In this document: in pieces, positions 22,017 through 34,900 of the stretch
How positions within the stretch are numbered: the stretch's first letter is position 1
Layout of the letters: every line of letters begins with the position of its first letter
Assembly: GCA_905220665.1 (NCBI GenBank)
Contig: CAJNAR010000029.1
Coordinates: 105,022-169,021, forward strand
DNA length: 64,000 bases
Direction: 5' to 3'
Source of the DNA: Albugo candida
Taxonomy: Eukaryota; Oomycota; Peronosporomycetes; Albuginales; Albuginaceae
Position numbers and translations under genes: made by a program
Notes under the pieces: generated by a model
The model's database searches: none
What the model was told of the DNA's origin: nothing
What the model saw: only the letters and a program-made list of their open reading frames with translations

Positions 22017-22729
22017 TTCTTGCTCCTTAAATTTACATTAGAAAAATTTTTTTTTTTAACGAAAGCGTATGGCAAAGCGCACATGAAGATGCTCGCCACT
22101 CTATCGGCAAACTCTACAGATAGATAGATTCGGCTAATGAAATAGAAGATTCCGTCTCAAAAGTGATGACGCAGGGCTGTACACACCCACTTGCACTCCG
22201 TTTAACATAAAAAGGTCCTCGCTATGGCTCGATTATGAGAGACAGTAGACCCTGCAGGAAGAGATTTGGGCCCAAGTCTCTATAAGCAGACATTCAAGCT
22301 CAAAGCGCGCGTAAAATGCCGCCGTAGAAGTGATAGCTATACCGAACGATGGTCGTTTTACGATAAGGGGATCAAATACAAGCTAGAAACAACTGAAGCA
22401 TCAATTTTTACCTCAGTCCTTGTCATATGTCTTTAAGCACACCACCAGAACAACTCCAAGCAGCATGAATCTAACGCGTAGTATCAAACGCAATATTGTG
22501 ACAATTGTTACAGGCTACTTTACCATCCATGTTGCCACTAGAGCTACTACTACATGATTAGAAAATGGCAGATACTGCTGTCTAAATTGCCACGTTTTGA
22601 TTCGTCAAATACACGATATCTTTATCCATTGCTAATCAGTTATTTTCAATTCACATGCTCTCATTGGCTGGCTTCCTGCAAATGTATTAATAATTGAGAA
22701 GGCAGACAAAAGCTATAAATTGAACCCCT
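22017..22729. other. Intergenic region, nothing recognised
   Basis: About 700 bp of AT-rich sequence lies between the transporter relic and the kinesin gene, with no convincing ORF. It includes a run of T near 22050. Confidence 0.5.
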
Positions 22730-25223
22730 ATGGTGACTCCAAAAGTAAGTTGATGACCATTCATAAAGATGTATCTCTAACACCAATGACTCAATAGCAC
22801 GGACAAAATGGCAACGTTCGCGTTTGTTGCCGACTAAGACCTTTCAACGCGAAAGAATTCAATCAAAACGAACGCAAATGTGTTCAAACAAGCGAGAATA
22901 TTGTATACTATAAGGTGCGCTATTCATGCGCGATCAGAATGTATTCAAATTTCTCATATTTTTCTGTAGAGAGAAGCGGTGTCTCATGAATTTCAGTTTG
23001 ACCACGTGTTCACCGAACAAGACGACCAGTTAATCGTCTTTGATGCGGTAGCCCGACCCGCTGTTGAAGGTGTGATCATGTAATCATATGCAGCTGTGTT
23101 ATTATCTATAACTGCTATCTGCAGATATCATCGAATGATATAATTCAACAATTCTCACGTACGGGCAGACGTCGTCCGGAAAAACGTACACGATGCAAGG
23201 TGCCGACAATGGTGGCTCTGAAAGTCAAGGAATTGTACCAAGAACAGCTCTCGAGCTTTTTAATCGCATCCATACTGCTGATACCAACTTGGAATTCACA
23301 ACTAAATTGAGTTTCATTGAGATTTATATGGAGCAAGTGTGCGATCTATTGGATCCTCGAAAAGCGCGAGTGAATCTACAAATTCGGGAAGACGCAGGGC
23401 GTGGTTTCTTTGTTGAAAACATGATGGAGATGTGTGTCACAAGCCCAGAAGAATTCATGCATCACGTCACTGAAGGGACCAAGAAGCGTGCTGTTGCTGC
23501 AACCCAGATGAATCAACGCAGCTCACGCAGTCACAGCGTTCTTATGGTGACAGTGTCCCAGAGACATGTTGAAACACAAGTGGAAAAATCAGGAAAATTG
23601 TATCTTGTGGATCTGGCTGGCTCTGAAATGGTCAGAAAAACTGAAGCTGTCGGACAACGGCTCGAGGAGGCAAAGATGATCAATAGATCATTGTCTACTC
23701 TTGGAATAGTCATCAACAACTTGACGGACTTGAATATGAGTCATGTCCCATATCGAGACAGCAAACTCACTCGCATTCTGCAAGACTCTCTTGGTGGAAA
23801 TTCACGGACAACGCTGATTGTCAACATATCGTGCAGCAATATGGATTCAACTGAGACTCTTTCAACCCTTCGGTTTGGTAGCCGCGCGAAAAAGATCAAA
23901 AATCAAGCAGTCATAAATGAACGCAAGAGTGCCGATGACCTGATAAATATTGTGAAAGCACTAGAAAAAGATTTGCAATTGGAAAAAAATCGCGTTACTG
24001 CGTTGAAAAATCGACTGGAGTGTACAACATCGTATGAAAGCGGATTGAAAACTGCAGCTTCAAGTGCTCATGACGCAGCCATGTCATCTGACGCAAGTAT
24101 TATCGAGGCTTTTCGGCAACTTCAGAAAAAGTTTACAAATCTGGAAGGAGAATTAGTTGAGGTACAACTGGAGTCTAACCGACGAGGGAATAAAATTCAA
24201 GATTTGAATGCTCAACTGGACAGCAAAACCCAGTCGATGGAGTCGTCTGAGCTGAGTTGGATGGAAGCCGAAGAAGAGAACAAGAGAGTGGTGGCGAAAT
24301 TGGAACTCGCTCTGAAAATGAAAGAGATTCAGTACACCGAGCTCCAGTCTGATCACGAGCGACTAAATTTCGAGCACAAGGAATTGACGATTCACGCAGA
24401 GAAAGTTGAACAACAACTCGATCTGCTGTCATCAGACGAAGCAATTCGACTTGATACTGTAGAATCGCAGTCACCATGTGCAGCGAACGATATGCAGACG
24501 CCAGTGAAACGAAAAGCTGATTTCGAAAATGACCTCATGTCGGAACGTATTCCTTCGACCAGTACGCCTTCGAGTGAGACTGAAGACGTTCAACAACGCC
24601 TAAATGTATCCGTGGAAATGCCGCTGAAGGACTCGATCATACAAAGCGTTCCTGTACTTGCGTCAACGAATCAAATCGGTGTGACATCAGGACTTACAGA
24701 GAAAGAAGGCAAACACATGCAAGCCATTCAGCAAAAGTTGGAGCATTTGGTTGCAGTACACCGTCAGCTTCTTCGAAAGTTTGCAACATCGAAAATGAAC
24801 GCCAAAGAAATGAAACGAAAAGTGGCAGTACGTGACGATCGAATCAAGAAATTACAAGCGAGTAATCGACAAATCACAGAGAGTCTGCGGAAGCAGGCAG
24901 AGAAGCATGTGGAGGAACTCATCTGTCTACGGGATCAGATTTCAGACTTTCGTGGCGCACAAAGAGCTCATTTCGAGTGCCATGGAAATACGGAAGGAAC
25001 GCTCATCAAGACGCTGCGTGGCGGAGGAGCTGCGGGACCGCTTTATTCATTTGATCACCCACGTCAATGCGATGATCAAGTCCGACCTATACGTGGGGGC
25101 AGTCAGCGCTCATCGGCTTCCTCAACTTCAAAAGAATCTATTGCAGAAGTTGAAGAGAAACTACAAACTGAAGAGCCTTTCCAGTCGAGCGAATCTTTTT
25201 TTTACCGGCTCTTTCGGTTCTAG
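22730..25223 (+). pseudogene. Kinesin-1-like heavy chain with an in-frame TGA in the motor domain
   Basis: Exons 22730-22744, 22798-22914, 22970-23069 and 23125-25223 join through introns of 53, 55 and 55 bp. They give a kinesin motor: VRVCCRLRPFN, FQFDHVF, P-loop YGQTSSGKTYTM, switch I NQRSSRSHS, switch II VDLAGSE, and RDSKLTRILQDSLGG. A neck and a long coiled coil follow. The TGA at 23136-23138 sits where the family has Gly (expected order VE-DIIE-G-YNSTILTYGQT), so one base change (GGA to TGA) explains it. Near 24,960 the coiled-coil character appears to move to the next frame (EIRKERSSRR and onward). If real, that is a second lesion. It could instead be an active gene with a sequencing error. 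Confidence 0.75.
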
Positions 25224-25430
25224 GATGGTTATCAAACCCACACGGATCAGAGGCTCAGTTGGAGCAGCCGAGCTTCGTACATTATGACGTCCTTGTGCTC
25301 TTAGAGTAGCTCGGTCAAAAAAGCTGGATCAGCGCATGCTTATTCGTCCATCGTCGATCGATACAGCCGCTGTTTTTGTCGTTGTAGCGTTATTGTGGAC
25401 ATGTCGAAATATCGATGACATGATGTAATT

Positions 25431-25629
25431 GTAAAAGTGTAAAAGTGTAAATGTGTAAGTGTAAGAGTGTAAGAGTGTAAGAGTGTAAGCGTGTAAGCGT
25501 GTAAGAGCGTAAGAGTGTAAGAGTGTAAGAGTGTAAGAGTGTAAGCGTGTAAGCGTGTAAGCGTGTAAGCGTGTAAGAGCGTAAGAGTGTAAGAGTGTAA
25601 GAGTGTAAAAGTGTAAAAGTGTAAAAGTG
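25431..25629 (+). repeat. 8-bp minisatellite, unit GTGTAAGN
   Basis: About 24 near-perfect copies of an 8-bp unit, in variants GTGTAAGA, GTGTAAGC and GTGTAAAA, plus GCGTAAGA. The order of variants repeats: a block of C-type units followed by a GCGTAAGA unit and then A-type units occurs twice. This suggests growth by block duplication as well as slippage. Confidence 0.95.
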
Positions 25630-28600
25630 AGTTGTTAAAGTGAGATATTAATTTCTGCTCCCGCTTTCTTTGATAATCTGCTTGATTTGTGCTGCATGAT
25701 ATGAAGAATACTTATGTCATGCTACTGAGTGTAATCAATTACACAACAAGCCAGCTTCCACTTGAGGGCTCACAAGGGCAGTGCACAGCACCGACAAGTT
25801 GATAAGAACTCATCCGGATCAGCTTCAGATCTGATCGTCTTCTCTTGACATTAAAGCTTTACTACCCAGCAGCTTTTCTTACGCGCGTCAACTGAATATA
25901 CTTGCGTCGACCGCATTATTCGGAATTAATTTTCAGTACTATCATTGCTCGAGCAATAGGATTCTGATAATGGTGAATATCTACGAACTCAAAAGTTAGT
26001 CGAGTTGTGAACCAAAGTCACGTGCAAGGTCCTGCGCACGAACACTACATAGTCGGCGAAGCTTATAAACTTTGAGACCCTAAAGGCCCAATTCTCCGGA
26101 TCACTACATCCTGTGTCCTTACGCATACACGGTGGTAATGTCAAAAAAATGCTCTCATCTCTGTTTACTTGAATGTACGTAATGCTTCACAATCGGCAGC
26201 AAGTTGTGAAGTAGTCGAATGAAAGCATAGACGTAATGATGCATTTGATCGATCAAGCGTTGATGTGAAGGTTTTCTTGCTCGTTTATGTACGACCATCC
26301 TAGATGCGATGCTCTGATTGTATATAGGTAAATGCTGATGTTTCGCCAAGGTATCCTGATATAATGCAACGAATGTATTGCCAAGTGTACTGATATAAAC
26401 TCCTGATCGTATGTTATTGGACACTATAGCGATGATTATCCTATTCTTTCCATTTTCGCTGACGGATGGCTGACGAAGTGACTGGATAGATTAACATTAT
26501 CGATTTGTATGTGACATCGTTTCGATTGGATTTGCTTAATGGGCTAAAGCGACCGGCATACCTGCAGCATCATGCACAGATATTTTCCCTTTTTCGTTGA
26601 TCAAGCAAACGTATATCGACCGGGCGAGATGATTTTGCAGGAACGTTTCGATGAATTTCGGGAGGAGAAAGCGATGAATGAGCACATGCTGGACGATCTA
26701 CTTTCTCAAACTCCAGTTATTTACATCCTATCTATAAAGATATAGGCCGAATGTGTACGAGATTGGTAGAGCGCTATTTGAAAATGTCAGTCATGGAGCA
26801 GCTGGATTTGATTTCTATACCAGCAATGCGCTCGTCATAATGTTTGAATATTGACATCTACACTTACAGCCAAACATCACTCTACATCTCAAGCTTTTGG
26901 AACATTCTGACACTCTCAACTTATCCGGAGACTCGCTTGAGCATTATCAGCATGCCAATGTCTATTTCGAACCGATGACGATATAATCGGGAGCAGCATG
27001 TCTTGATAGACTTATTCATGATACATAGCGAACTATTGGAAACTCTTGATCCTGCCTTTTATGCGATATGGATGGCCTGCGCACAAACTCGTTTCCTTTG
27101 GTGTCCGAGTGCTTGACAAACATCATTTCTGCAACCGAAACAATGGGACTAGTACTAGACGAATGTGCTAAAAGAATCTCGGTTCTTTATCCCCAGGACC
27201 ACTAGTATTGACCGTTGACTTCGCTCGCTGTTTGTCGAATGGATCAGCTCGTAAGGTAGTTCAAGGGTGGTTCTCATATTGGATGCTGGCAATATGTAAA
27301 AAAGCAATAGTAATATGCGACGTGCTGGATGGCCCTGTCCCTCGTCCAGCCAAGTTGCTTATCAAGTTGGTGAAGATGTCATTCGAATTCAAAATGTGCG
27401 GTATAGCATAAACAGCTACTCGTATAGAGAGGATTCAATGACTACGAAGCATCTATTTGCTTCTATATACCTTTCCGTTATTCCATCTTGAGTGCATATG
27501 AGCATGTCTAACCTTAGCCTAGCAACTCGGTTCCTTGATAGTGCTGAAGTGCAGAAGGATATTCTCTCGAGCAGCACTAAGGTCGTAGGTTTTGACGGCG
27601 GACTGTAAAAAGACTTTATTGTTCGTATGATATCAATTGCCGGCAGTGTCGACAATTTTACACTGGTTACTCCTAGAATTTTGCGTTACAATAACCCGAG
27701 TTCAAACGAATAATAGCCACTTCGATCGGATTGCGCAGGGTTTTAATTGACATCAAGATGTTGACTTTGTTGAGATAGAACATCAATACTTAAAATGTCA
27801 CACTTAGAGCCACATGTTTATGATTATATAGCATCAAACTACGACGAGCTCTAGCTGGCATGCGGGTCAAAAGTAATTGGTGAATCATGTTCATTGCAAC
27901 GTAATATTGATCTATTGGTATTGGCTTGTATGACATAAGGACTATATTGAGGGTAATCGTATCGAGATGAATTTGATATTGAATGCCTTTGCGCGGGTCA
28001 TGTTGCCGGCAGCCTCACTTGGACTGTAGCGGCTGTCGCTCCCACTTTTCGTGATGAAAGTCAAATAAAAGCCTTCGTCGGCACTTCGCGAGTAATCGAA
28101 GAAAAGTAATCCGTCTGCATTTGTGTAATCATCTTCAGGAGAAAATCCAGCCAGGACGCATTCGTGAATTGCTTAGCGCGAACAGCGAACTTGATTTTCC
28201 AAAACAAAAACGTTTGCCGGCAATGACATCCCATAAAGTCAATGACTTGCGTGAATTGTAGCGAACTTTTTCCGTGGGAGCATGGAGTTGTCTTTGATGA
28301 AGTGACGAGGCTGCGTCCCGATGGACCCGTGCCATAATCGAAGGAATACATCACGGAAAGAGGGGGGAAATCTCATGGAGAACAAAATGAGGGTGGCATT
28401 ATTATAATCAGGACACCTTTCTGCACTCATGTTGGTGCCAAATAGCATGGAATGGGATCCATAGTCGTATATATGCTGCGTGAATTCAATTTGGGATGCT
28501 CTACGAGCCTTTTCTCCTGTTGCAAACCAGCCACATGAGAATGAACGTCAGGATAACTTCATTGATTACACTTACATAACTTCCATCGTACCCGGCACGA

Positions 28601-30690
28601 TGGCCTCAGAAATCTGTCCAATTGGAAACGAGGGGCGCGGAGTATTTAGAAGCAGCGGCGGAGCGTTGAGGTAATTAATGATATGTATGCGCATCTCGCT
28701 ACCGACAATGGATGTCTTATCAGCATGACTTGGTGAGTCCTGATCAGCTGTGGTCCCGCATACAATTAGATCGGATTTTGTCAGCTTGGCTGTACTCGGT
28801 AATCATCTGTTCATAATTGCTATATTGATTGCAAAACAATTCTTGGCTGTAGCTTGAAGGGCATCCTTATTTGGAATCGAAGTTCATCCGATCGCCAACT
28901 ATTCCGCTTTCATCCGAGCTAAGTGCACTGATTCTATAAAAATCTGAGCCTTTGGGCTTGTGATCCTCTATTCTATTGGTTGCGAGTCACGATAGACGAA
29001 ACGATCATGCTTGTATTGTGGAACTGATCGGGGGACATCCGCTCGTTGTGAAATCGAATCGTTCTGATTTATTGGGGTATAAGTCTCATTTCAGCAAACT
29101 CAAAACCGAAGTCATGAAGGCGACCCTTTTGTCATCTATCAAACTTCTTTCGCTATTTTACTCACTTTTAACCAACTTTATGTAACATTGTCAGCAAACG
29201 ATCATATGAATGGTGCATGGAGAAATCATCACAGAATTGCACGGACGACTACGTCATATGCATCAAGCGCATCAACTACGTTCTAGTCGCACCCAACTAA
29301 GTCGATTTTAATCAAGACATTAATACACATTCAAATTTTAAGTTTGGCGACAACTATTCAAATGCTTCGGATAGAACGCGGCTTGAATGCAATGATGTTT
29401 AGGATTTCGAGTAGCTTTTGATTGTTTAAAATGGTTCTTGTCAGCACCAGATGGTTCAGATGCAAAGAGCTTTTGACCAAATCAGAGTCATGTAATTCGA
29501 AAATACAATGTAAGACTTTTACTCAAAGCATAAAAAAATGGTATTGAGTCATTGTGACTGTGTTGTAGGAACGCTTCAGAGGCGGAGCAATTGTATCCTA
29601 TATTCAGCTTTCTTTAGATGGCTTGATATGGCGCATCATTCGGACTTTGGATAATCCGTCTATCTCGTGACTTGTAGTAGGAGCACACTGTGTGCATCAG
29701 ACGCAACATTGACTAGACTAACACGAATGAGGCTTGATCTCCTCATTGTCAGCGTGCTATAGTGTGCGATACAGCGGCCACATCTCGCCTAGTAATCACA
29801 GCGTCTCGTTCGTCCACTTTCGGGGTTCAGTGGAACATCTTCTGATACTGACTTCCACGTGAATGTATTTAATATATATTTTAGCTTGTCACGGAAGCGA
29901 GCGGCTGTACAGCAAATATCCTTGAATGGATAAAAGCAGACGTGTGTCACGAATCAGCGCGTATTTGCGTCAGCAACCACGTGCTGATTTTCCATGACTG
30001 GCAATAATGTACAATCTCCATAGTCAACAAGCGGCAAGAATGGGAAACACATGACTGAAAAGTATTTTACACGTATCCTGCAGGAATTGTATTTTGTACC
30101 GCAAAGTCTCATGACTACTGCTAAGGCGATGCGGCTAGCTTGCCTCGATAGCCAAAATTATGATCGCATGTGCTTCTCGATACATTAAATTCGATTCACA
30201 TTTGAATAAGTGTGCAATACACAATATCAGTGAATTCCGAACATTATGCTGTGCCATTCGCACTTATCGATCACTATCATTTTTGTAACTGTACGCAAAA
30301 ACGGAAAATGTTCACGTCGGAAACAAGGTCTATAATCTTTCGGAACTAAACTATGCTGGCTAAATGAGGTGTCTTTTCTGCGTTTCTGTACTTTAAATGA
30401 TCTCCTTGCATCGATCCATGATGCATATAGACAAAGTACAGCGTGGAAGACTATAACAAAAGCATCCTAAACCTGGATTATTGGGACTCAACATGATCGC
30501 TGACACAGAAGCCGGGGCAGTACCAAGAGAATGTCCAACCAATCCTATGCAATATCCAGTGGCTTCAAGGCCATTTTATGCGTTAATATGCTTAGCCTTC
30601 TCAGGAGATGAAGCCGCTCAATTTCCAGATATTTGATGGCTTGCTGGTAAGAATCTCTTGTGGGCATGTATGTACTGAATTATCCTATCA
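25630..30690. other. Gene-poor tract with decayed coding fragments
   Basis: This is about 5 kb without an intact gene. Between 26,590 and 27,410 the plus strand shows short protein-like runs in shifting frames (for example RPGEMILQERFDEFREEKA, ALFENVSHGAAGFDFY, SLEHYQHANVYFEP, ATETMGLVLDECAKR). These look like an old pseudogene of an unidentified family. Other short frames (28,060-28,700 and 28,976-29,185) show no motif. I found no tRNA, rRNA or transposase in it. Confidence 0.45.
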
Positions 30691-30699
30691 AGATGGGAC

Positions 30700-31165
30700 A
30701 ATGCCTAGATTGGTAAAAGCTGTCGAATAGATGTTGTCGCTCTTGATCTTCTCCTAAACAGGAAGAGAATATGCAGCAATGCATCAACTGGACCTATTGC
30801 AGAGCTACAAGTAAATCTACGAATTGATAAAGCTTAATACCTTTTTCATTCCCTACACGGCTTCTTCATTGTTATTTTAAGAACTTCCATACCTTTCCAG
30901 ACAAAGCTTTTTTGATTAGTCTACTACCTTTGTGTTTGTCATGCTATACGTATGTATTCGAATATAATTTGCTTGGAATGATTTTTATTACGTTATTCGT
31001 CTACTATTGTTCTTATCGAAATCTATAGGCGCTGCATCGTTCATGTCCAATAAATTGTCCTTGTCTTCAAATTCAAGAGAGGCTAGGCTATGGTAACAAG
31101 CGGTGCTGCGGCATATATGCTTTCACAGTAGCTAGTATCCGCGCTTACCAGGCTGAATATGATTT
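30700..31165 (+). repeat. Diverged repeat, copy A
   Basis: It resembles 45,095-45,510 in the same orientation. Matching blocks include GAATAGATNTG..., CAACTGGACCTATTG versus CAACTACGCCTATTG, and GGTAACAAGCGGTGCTGCGG versus GGTAACAAGGGATGCTGCAG. The family is unknown. It may be an old transposable element or decayed gene duplicate. Alignment was by eye. Confidence 0.45.
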
Positions 31166-31299
31166 TTGCCTAAGCAATGATGAGAAGCTTTAGTCAGATC
31201 GCGTTCGTTTGGTTGAAGCTGTCGCAGCTTATGCTCAACGCTCAACACACGCTTACAGTTACGTTGATGCTCACCTTGGAATGTTGGGAGGCTCAGGTT

Positions 31300-31990
31300 G
31301 GCGGAGTTCAAATTGATATACCCTAAGCTGTCGAGTTACTACACGTTGGGGATTTGCACTGAATTTGGGCTTACCTGCCAAAGTCAGGAGCTTGAACCGA
31401 TCCAAGTTCATTGGGTTGGATTGAAATTGATATACCCTAAGATATCATGTTACTACGCGCTAGGGATATGCACTGAAGTTGGGCTTACCTGCCAGAGTCA
31501 GGAGCTTGAACCGATCCAAGTTCATTGGGTTGGATTTGGTGAAACCTGAGCTTATGAAATAAGTACAAGTTGTAGAATATCATCGAAGTTGGGCTCACAT
31601 GTCAGAGTCAGGAGCTTGGACCTGGGGGACTTGACTTTGTCGAAGCCTGATCAGAAAATATCAGCCCGTGTTGCGCATTTGCATTAAATTGGGGCGTACC
31701 TCTTAGGATCGGGGTTCTGTGTATCGTGAAGTTCAATTTCTCGAGACCTGAGATGTAGAGTTGATAATTTTGCGAGTAAAAGATTGAGTTGGGCTTACCT
31801 CTTAGTGTCAGGAGCTTGAAACGACATGTGTTCATGCATTTGATTATGATGGACCCTAAAACTGAATAATCAGCACGCATTGCTGAACAGCATCGAACGT
31901 AAACTCACCCATCAAATTCGGTAGCTTGGAATTTGCCGAGTTGACGGAGTTCTTTTGATATTCTGTGATTCCGAAACATGAGTTGGGGGT
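31300..31990 (+). repeat. Diverged tandem repeat, ~100-114 bp unit, about 6 units
   Basis: The first two units (from about 31,310 and 31,424) are 114 bp apart and highly similar. The marker AGTCAGGAGCTTG recurs at 31,382, 31,496 and 31,606, then in degraded form near 31,705, 31,806 and 31,910. A short open frame (31,298-31,549) simply reads across the two best copies. It looks like a decaying satellite. Confidence 0.8.
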
Positions 31991-34900
31991 CGTCTACTGT
32001 TGTTCGAGATACCCAATACGAAGTGCTGAAAGCTCAAGTCGACTAGCATGAACGCAATGACTGCGAACTTTGAGACGCAAAGACGAACCATAATCGAACG
32101 GAATCAATGACAAGGTATGTGGTTGAAGGTATTTTGAAAATGGGTGTTATTGTTCAGATTACATGCGCTGGGCGATAGGACGACTAGGAGTGCAGGAAAG
32201 TGAATATAATCGGTGAAGCGTATTTCGTTTGGTCGTGACCATACATATTGACAACAATCTCACTCCTAAACAGATACAAGCAGTAGCGCAATGCGATCAT
32301 TTGTAAGAGGTATTCAATGTTGCGGTGTAACATTCAGTCTGCTGTCATGAATAAGCGGAGGTGAGTTATCATTTGACAAAAACTCTTTATTGCAAAGTCT
32401 CGAGTACTTTGAATTTCATTGAAGTCATCATTATATTACCATTGTGAAAGGGTTTTAGTCCCAATCTTGGTTTTCCGTGTGCTCTGTCTGATCAATATAC
32501 ACACCGGACACTCATTCGCATCTCATACTTCATTTCACAATTCGAATGACTATACTCCCAGATATAAACTACCTGCACTTACTTGTAGAGCGTGTATTCT
32601 CCAGATGCGAGCGTTGAGATCTTTTTCATATGCCCGAACCACGTCCTTGATAGGGGAAAAACCCGACGCTTAGTAATCGTCGCTGCTGGGTGCCTACAAG
32701 CGCATGAGAAGGAACCTCCAGTAAGCAAATCCTAATTTACTCCTTTGCAACCTTCCATCAGAGAACAGTGTAATTTCGGCATTGCAACGATTCTGCTTGC
32801 TTCAAAAACTCTTGCTCAAAGACAGCAATATCCTACGCTCCCTTTCAGAGTGATACCGGTATCTAGGCTCATTAAAACCCTTTTTATTAGTGCTGTTCCG
32901 CATGGCCGTCGTTACAAACGAAGTGCGCCCTTTCGTACTTATTATCATGCTTATCATCACCAATAGTGCGTGCATGGTGGCATCTACTCCTTGATTGCAG
33001 ATTGTAGCCTACACTTGACCCTAATAAACATCGATCGGAGTCAGTCAGTTTGACACATGCTGAGCATTACTCATATATTTTCTTTGCATGATACGCTATG
33101 CATACGGCTCAAGAAATTCTTGTATTCTCGCATTTTCAATGTTGCATCTTTGGTTTGGCAGCACGTTTTCTTTGCTTGATTTTCCGTGTCAAAGAATAGT
33201 TTCGGGCATTTCCGCATGTAAACTTTTGCGCGATATTGCTGTAGAAGAGATGGTCGGTGCTGTTTGAGTCGGAGAGGACTCATTCTCTAAATCATTCGAA
33301 GCTTTTCCAGCATAAAGGCGCAGAGATACTTCTGGGTCGTGTACAACTGGAAACCCCCAACAAGAGTTTTATATGGTCTATTGATAGTCCTCATTTTCGA
33401 CACACCCATTTTGGATTGTCCCTGCTTTGCCGCTCGCTTTGCTGTAATTGAGCTTTTGTCTATCGGCAAATCCTTTTGTGCGCTAATTTCTCTAGATACT
33501 GGGTGAGCTTTGAAACTGATTGAAGTATGGCCTGAGTTGCGGTGCTCATGACTTCAAATTGTACACTATTGCGACGCAAGCTCGCAGACTCGCATGCTTC
33601 AACTGTGTTTCTCACTCTGGTTTACGAAAGTCGTCTTTGCAAGGCGGTGGCATCGACAAACAATAAGTAGACACAGTACGCTAATGGATCCTGCGACCGA
33701 ACGATTGCACTGGCCTAATTAAGTAGTGAGTACACTTGAAAGCATTGGGATCATATACACCATCGAAGGCGTACTAATGAAGGTGACGCATGGTGGCAGT
33801 CGAAATCAAATCTAAAACTGCGGAAGGGGATGCTATTCAAATTATGCTTCCCTTTCAACGAGGTCATGCGGCACTAAAGTCGGTAAAGGCATGTTGGCTT
33901 CTGGGTGGAGTTATCTTGGTACGTATCGTTTCCCTGGTTTTATCTTGTAATTGTCCACTACATTCGGTTTGTGGGGCTCTTGAGCTAGACTAGAAAATCG
34001 ACCTCCTGGCGTATCAATTGAGTGTCTAAGGGACACCGTCAGGTAGGATGATGTTGTACGGCTGGAGTCGACTAACGGATTGAAAGAGGCAACCAGGAAT
34101 CGGTAACATAATGCCAAGAAATTTCTTGTGCAACCAAAGTTTAATGGCGATATGTTCTTGTTATTGCGGAGAACGCTTTAAAAGAGGACAATAGTGAAGT
34201 GGGATAAGTAGATATTATTTTTTTATGTCAAACACTATTACCCTTCCTGTAGATAATCAGTAGCTTGTACATTTCGGAAACAGGGCTGTCTCCATTTTCC
34301 ACAAAATTCAATAGGAGCCATTTATGTGCACGTGTATTCCACTTCCTCCTTATTCTCGAGAAAGAAACCTATTCGTCGTAAGCTAAAAGCTAGACCATCA
34401 CGTCCGAGTAGATCATTGGTCGTGAACGTTTTTTGCAGATTCAAATATCGTGTCAGAAGATTGCTTTGTGACAGACGGCCGAGAGCAATATCACTCAAAT
34501 TGATGAGAGCATGGAGCTAGCAGTTCATGTTCTTCGATTAAAGCATTTGTACAATAAAAGACAAGAAACCTTCTTGTATAGCGCAAGGATTACTCCTCAG
34601 GCCAGCAACCACGGCTACCAAATCCTGTTACAACGAGGTGTTTATATGGATGGACATCATCTGAAAGAAACAAGAATCAGAGCTTGACTTGATCTCAGTC
34701 GTCAATTTTGTCCAATTCTTTACTGATCTCATTTGAATGAAGAGGAGTGTGATATGGTCGAGTGGGTTTTTATAGGATGGTAGCAATTGAAGACCCTAGC
34801 GTTTCCTCTGTGGAAAAGAATCTCGAGTTGTATTACCTTGAGTAAAAAAAATAGTACAGAGGGAGCATTCGCTCTGCTTTTTGGATTTAGACAGGAGGGC

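Noticed and set aside
23136..23138. Selenocysteine codon in the kinesin
   Set aside because: The position is Gly in kinesins and there is no reason for Sec here; a GGA-to-TGA change is simpler.
25431..25629. Telomere-like repeat
   Set aside because: The 8-bp GTGTAAGN unit is not the TTTAGGG type and genes or elements lie on both sides.
25431..25629. CRISPR array
   Set aside because: Direct 8-bp units with no spacers, in a eukaryotic context.
31298..31549. 83-codon ORF
   Set aside because: It only reads across two copies of the tandem repeat; the protein is itself a repeat artefact.
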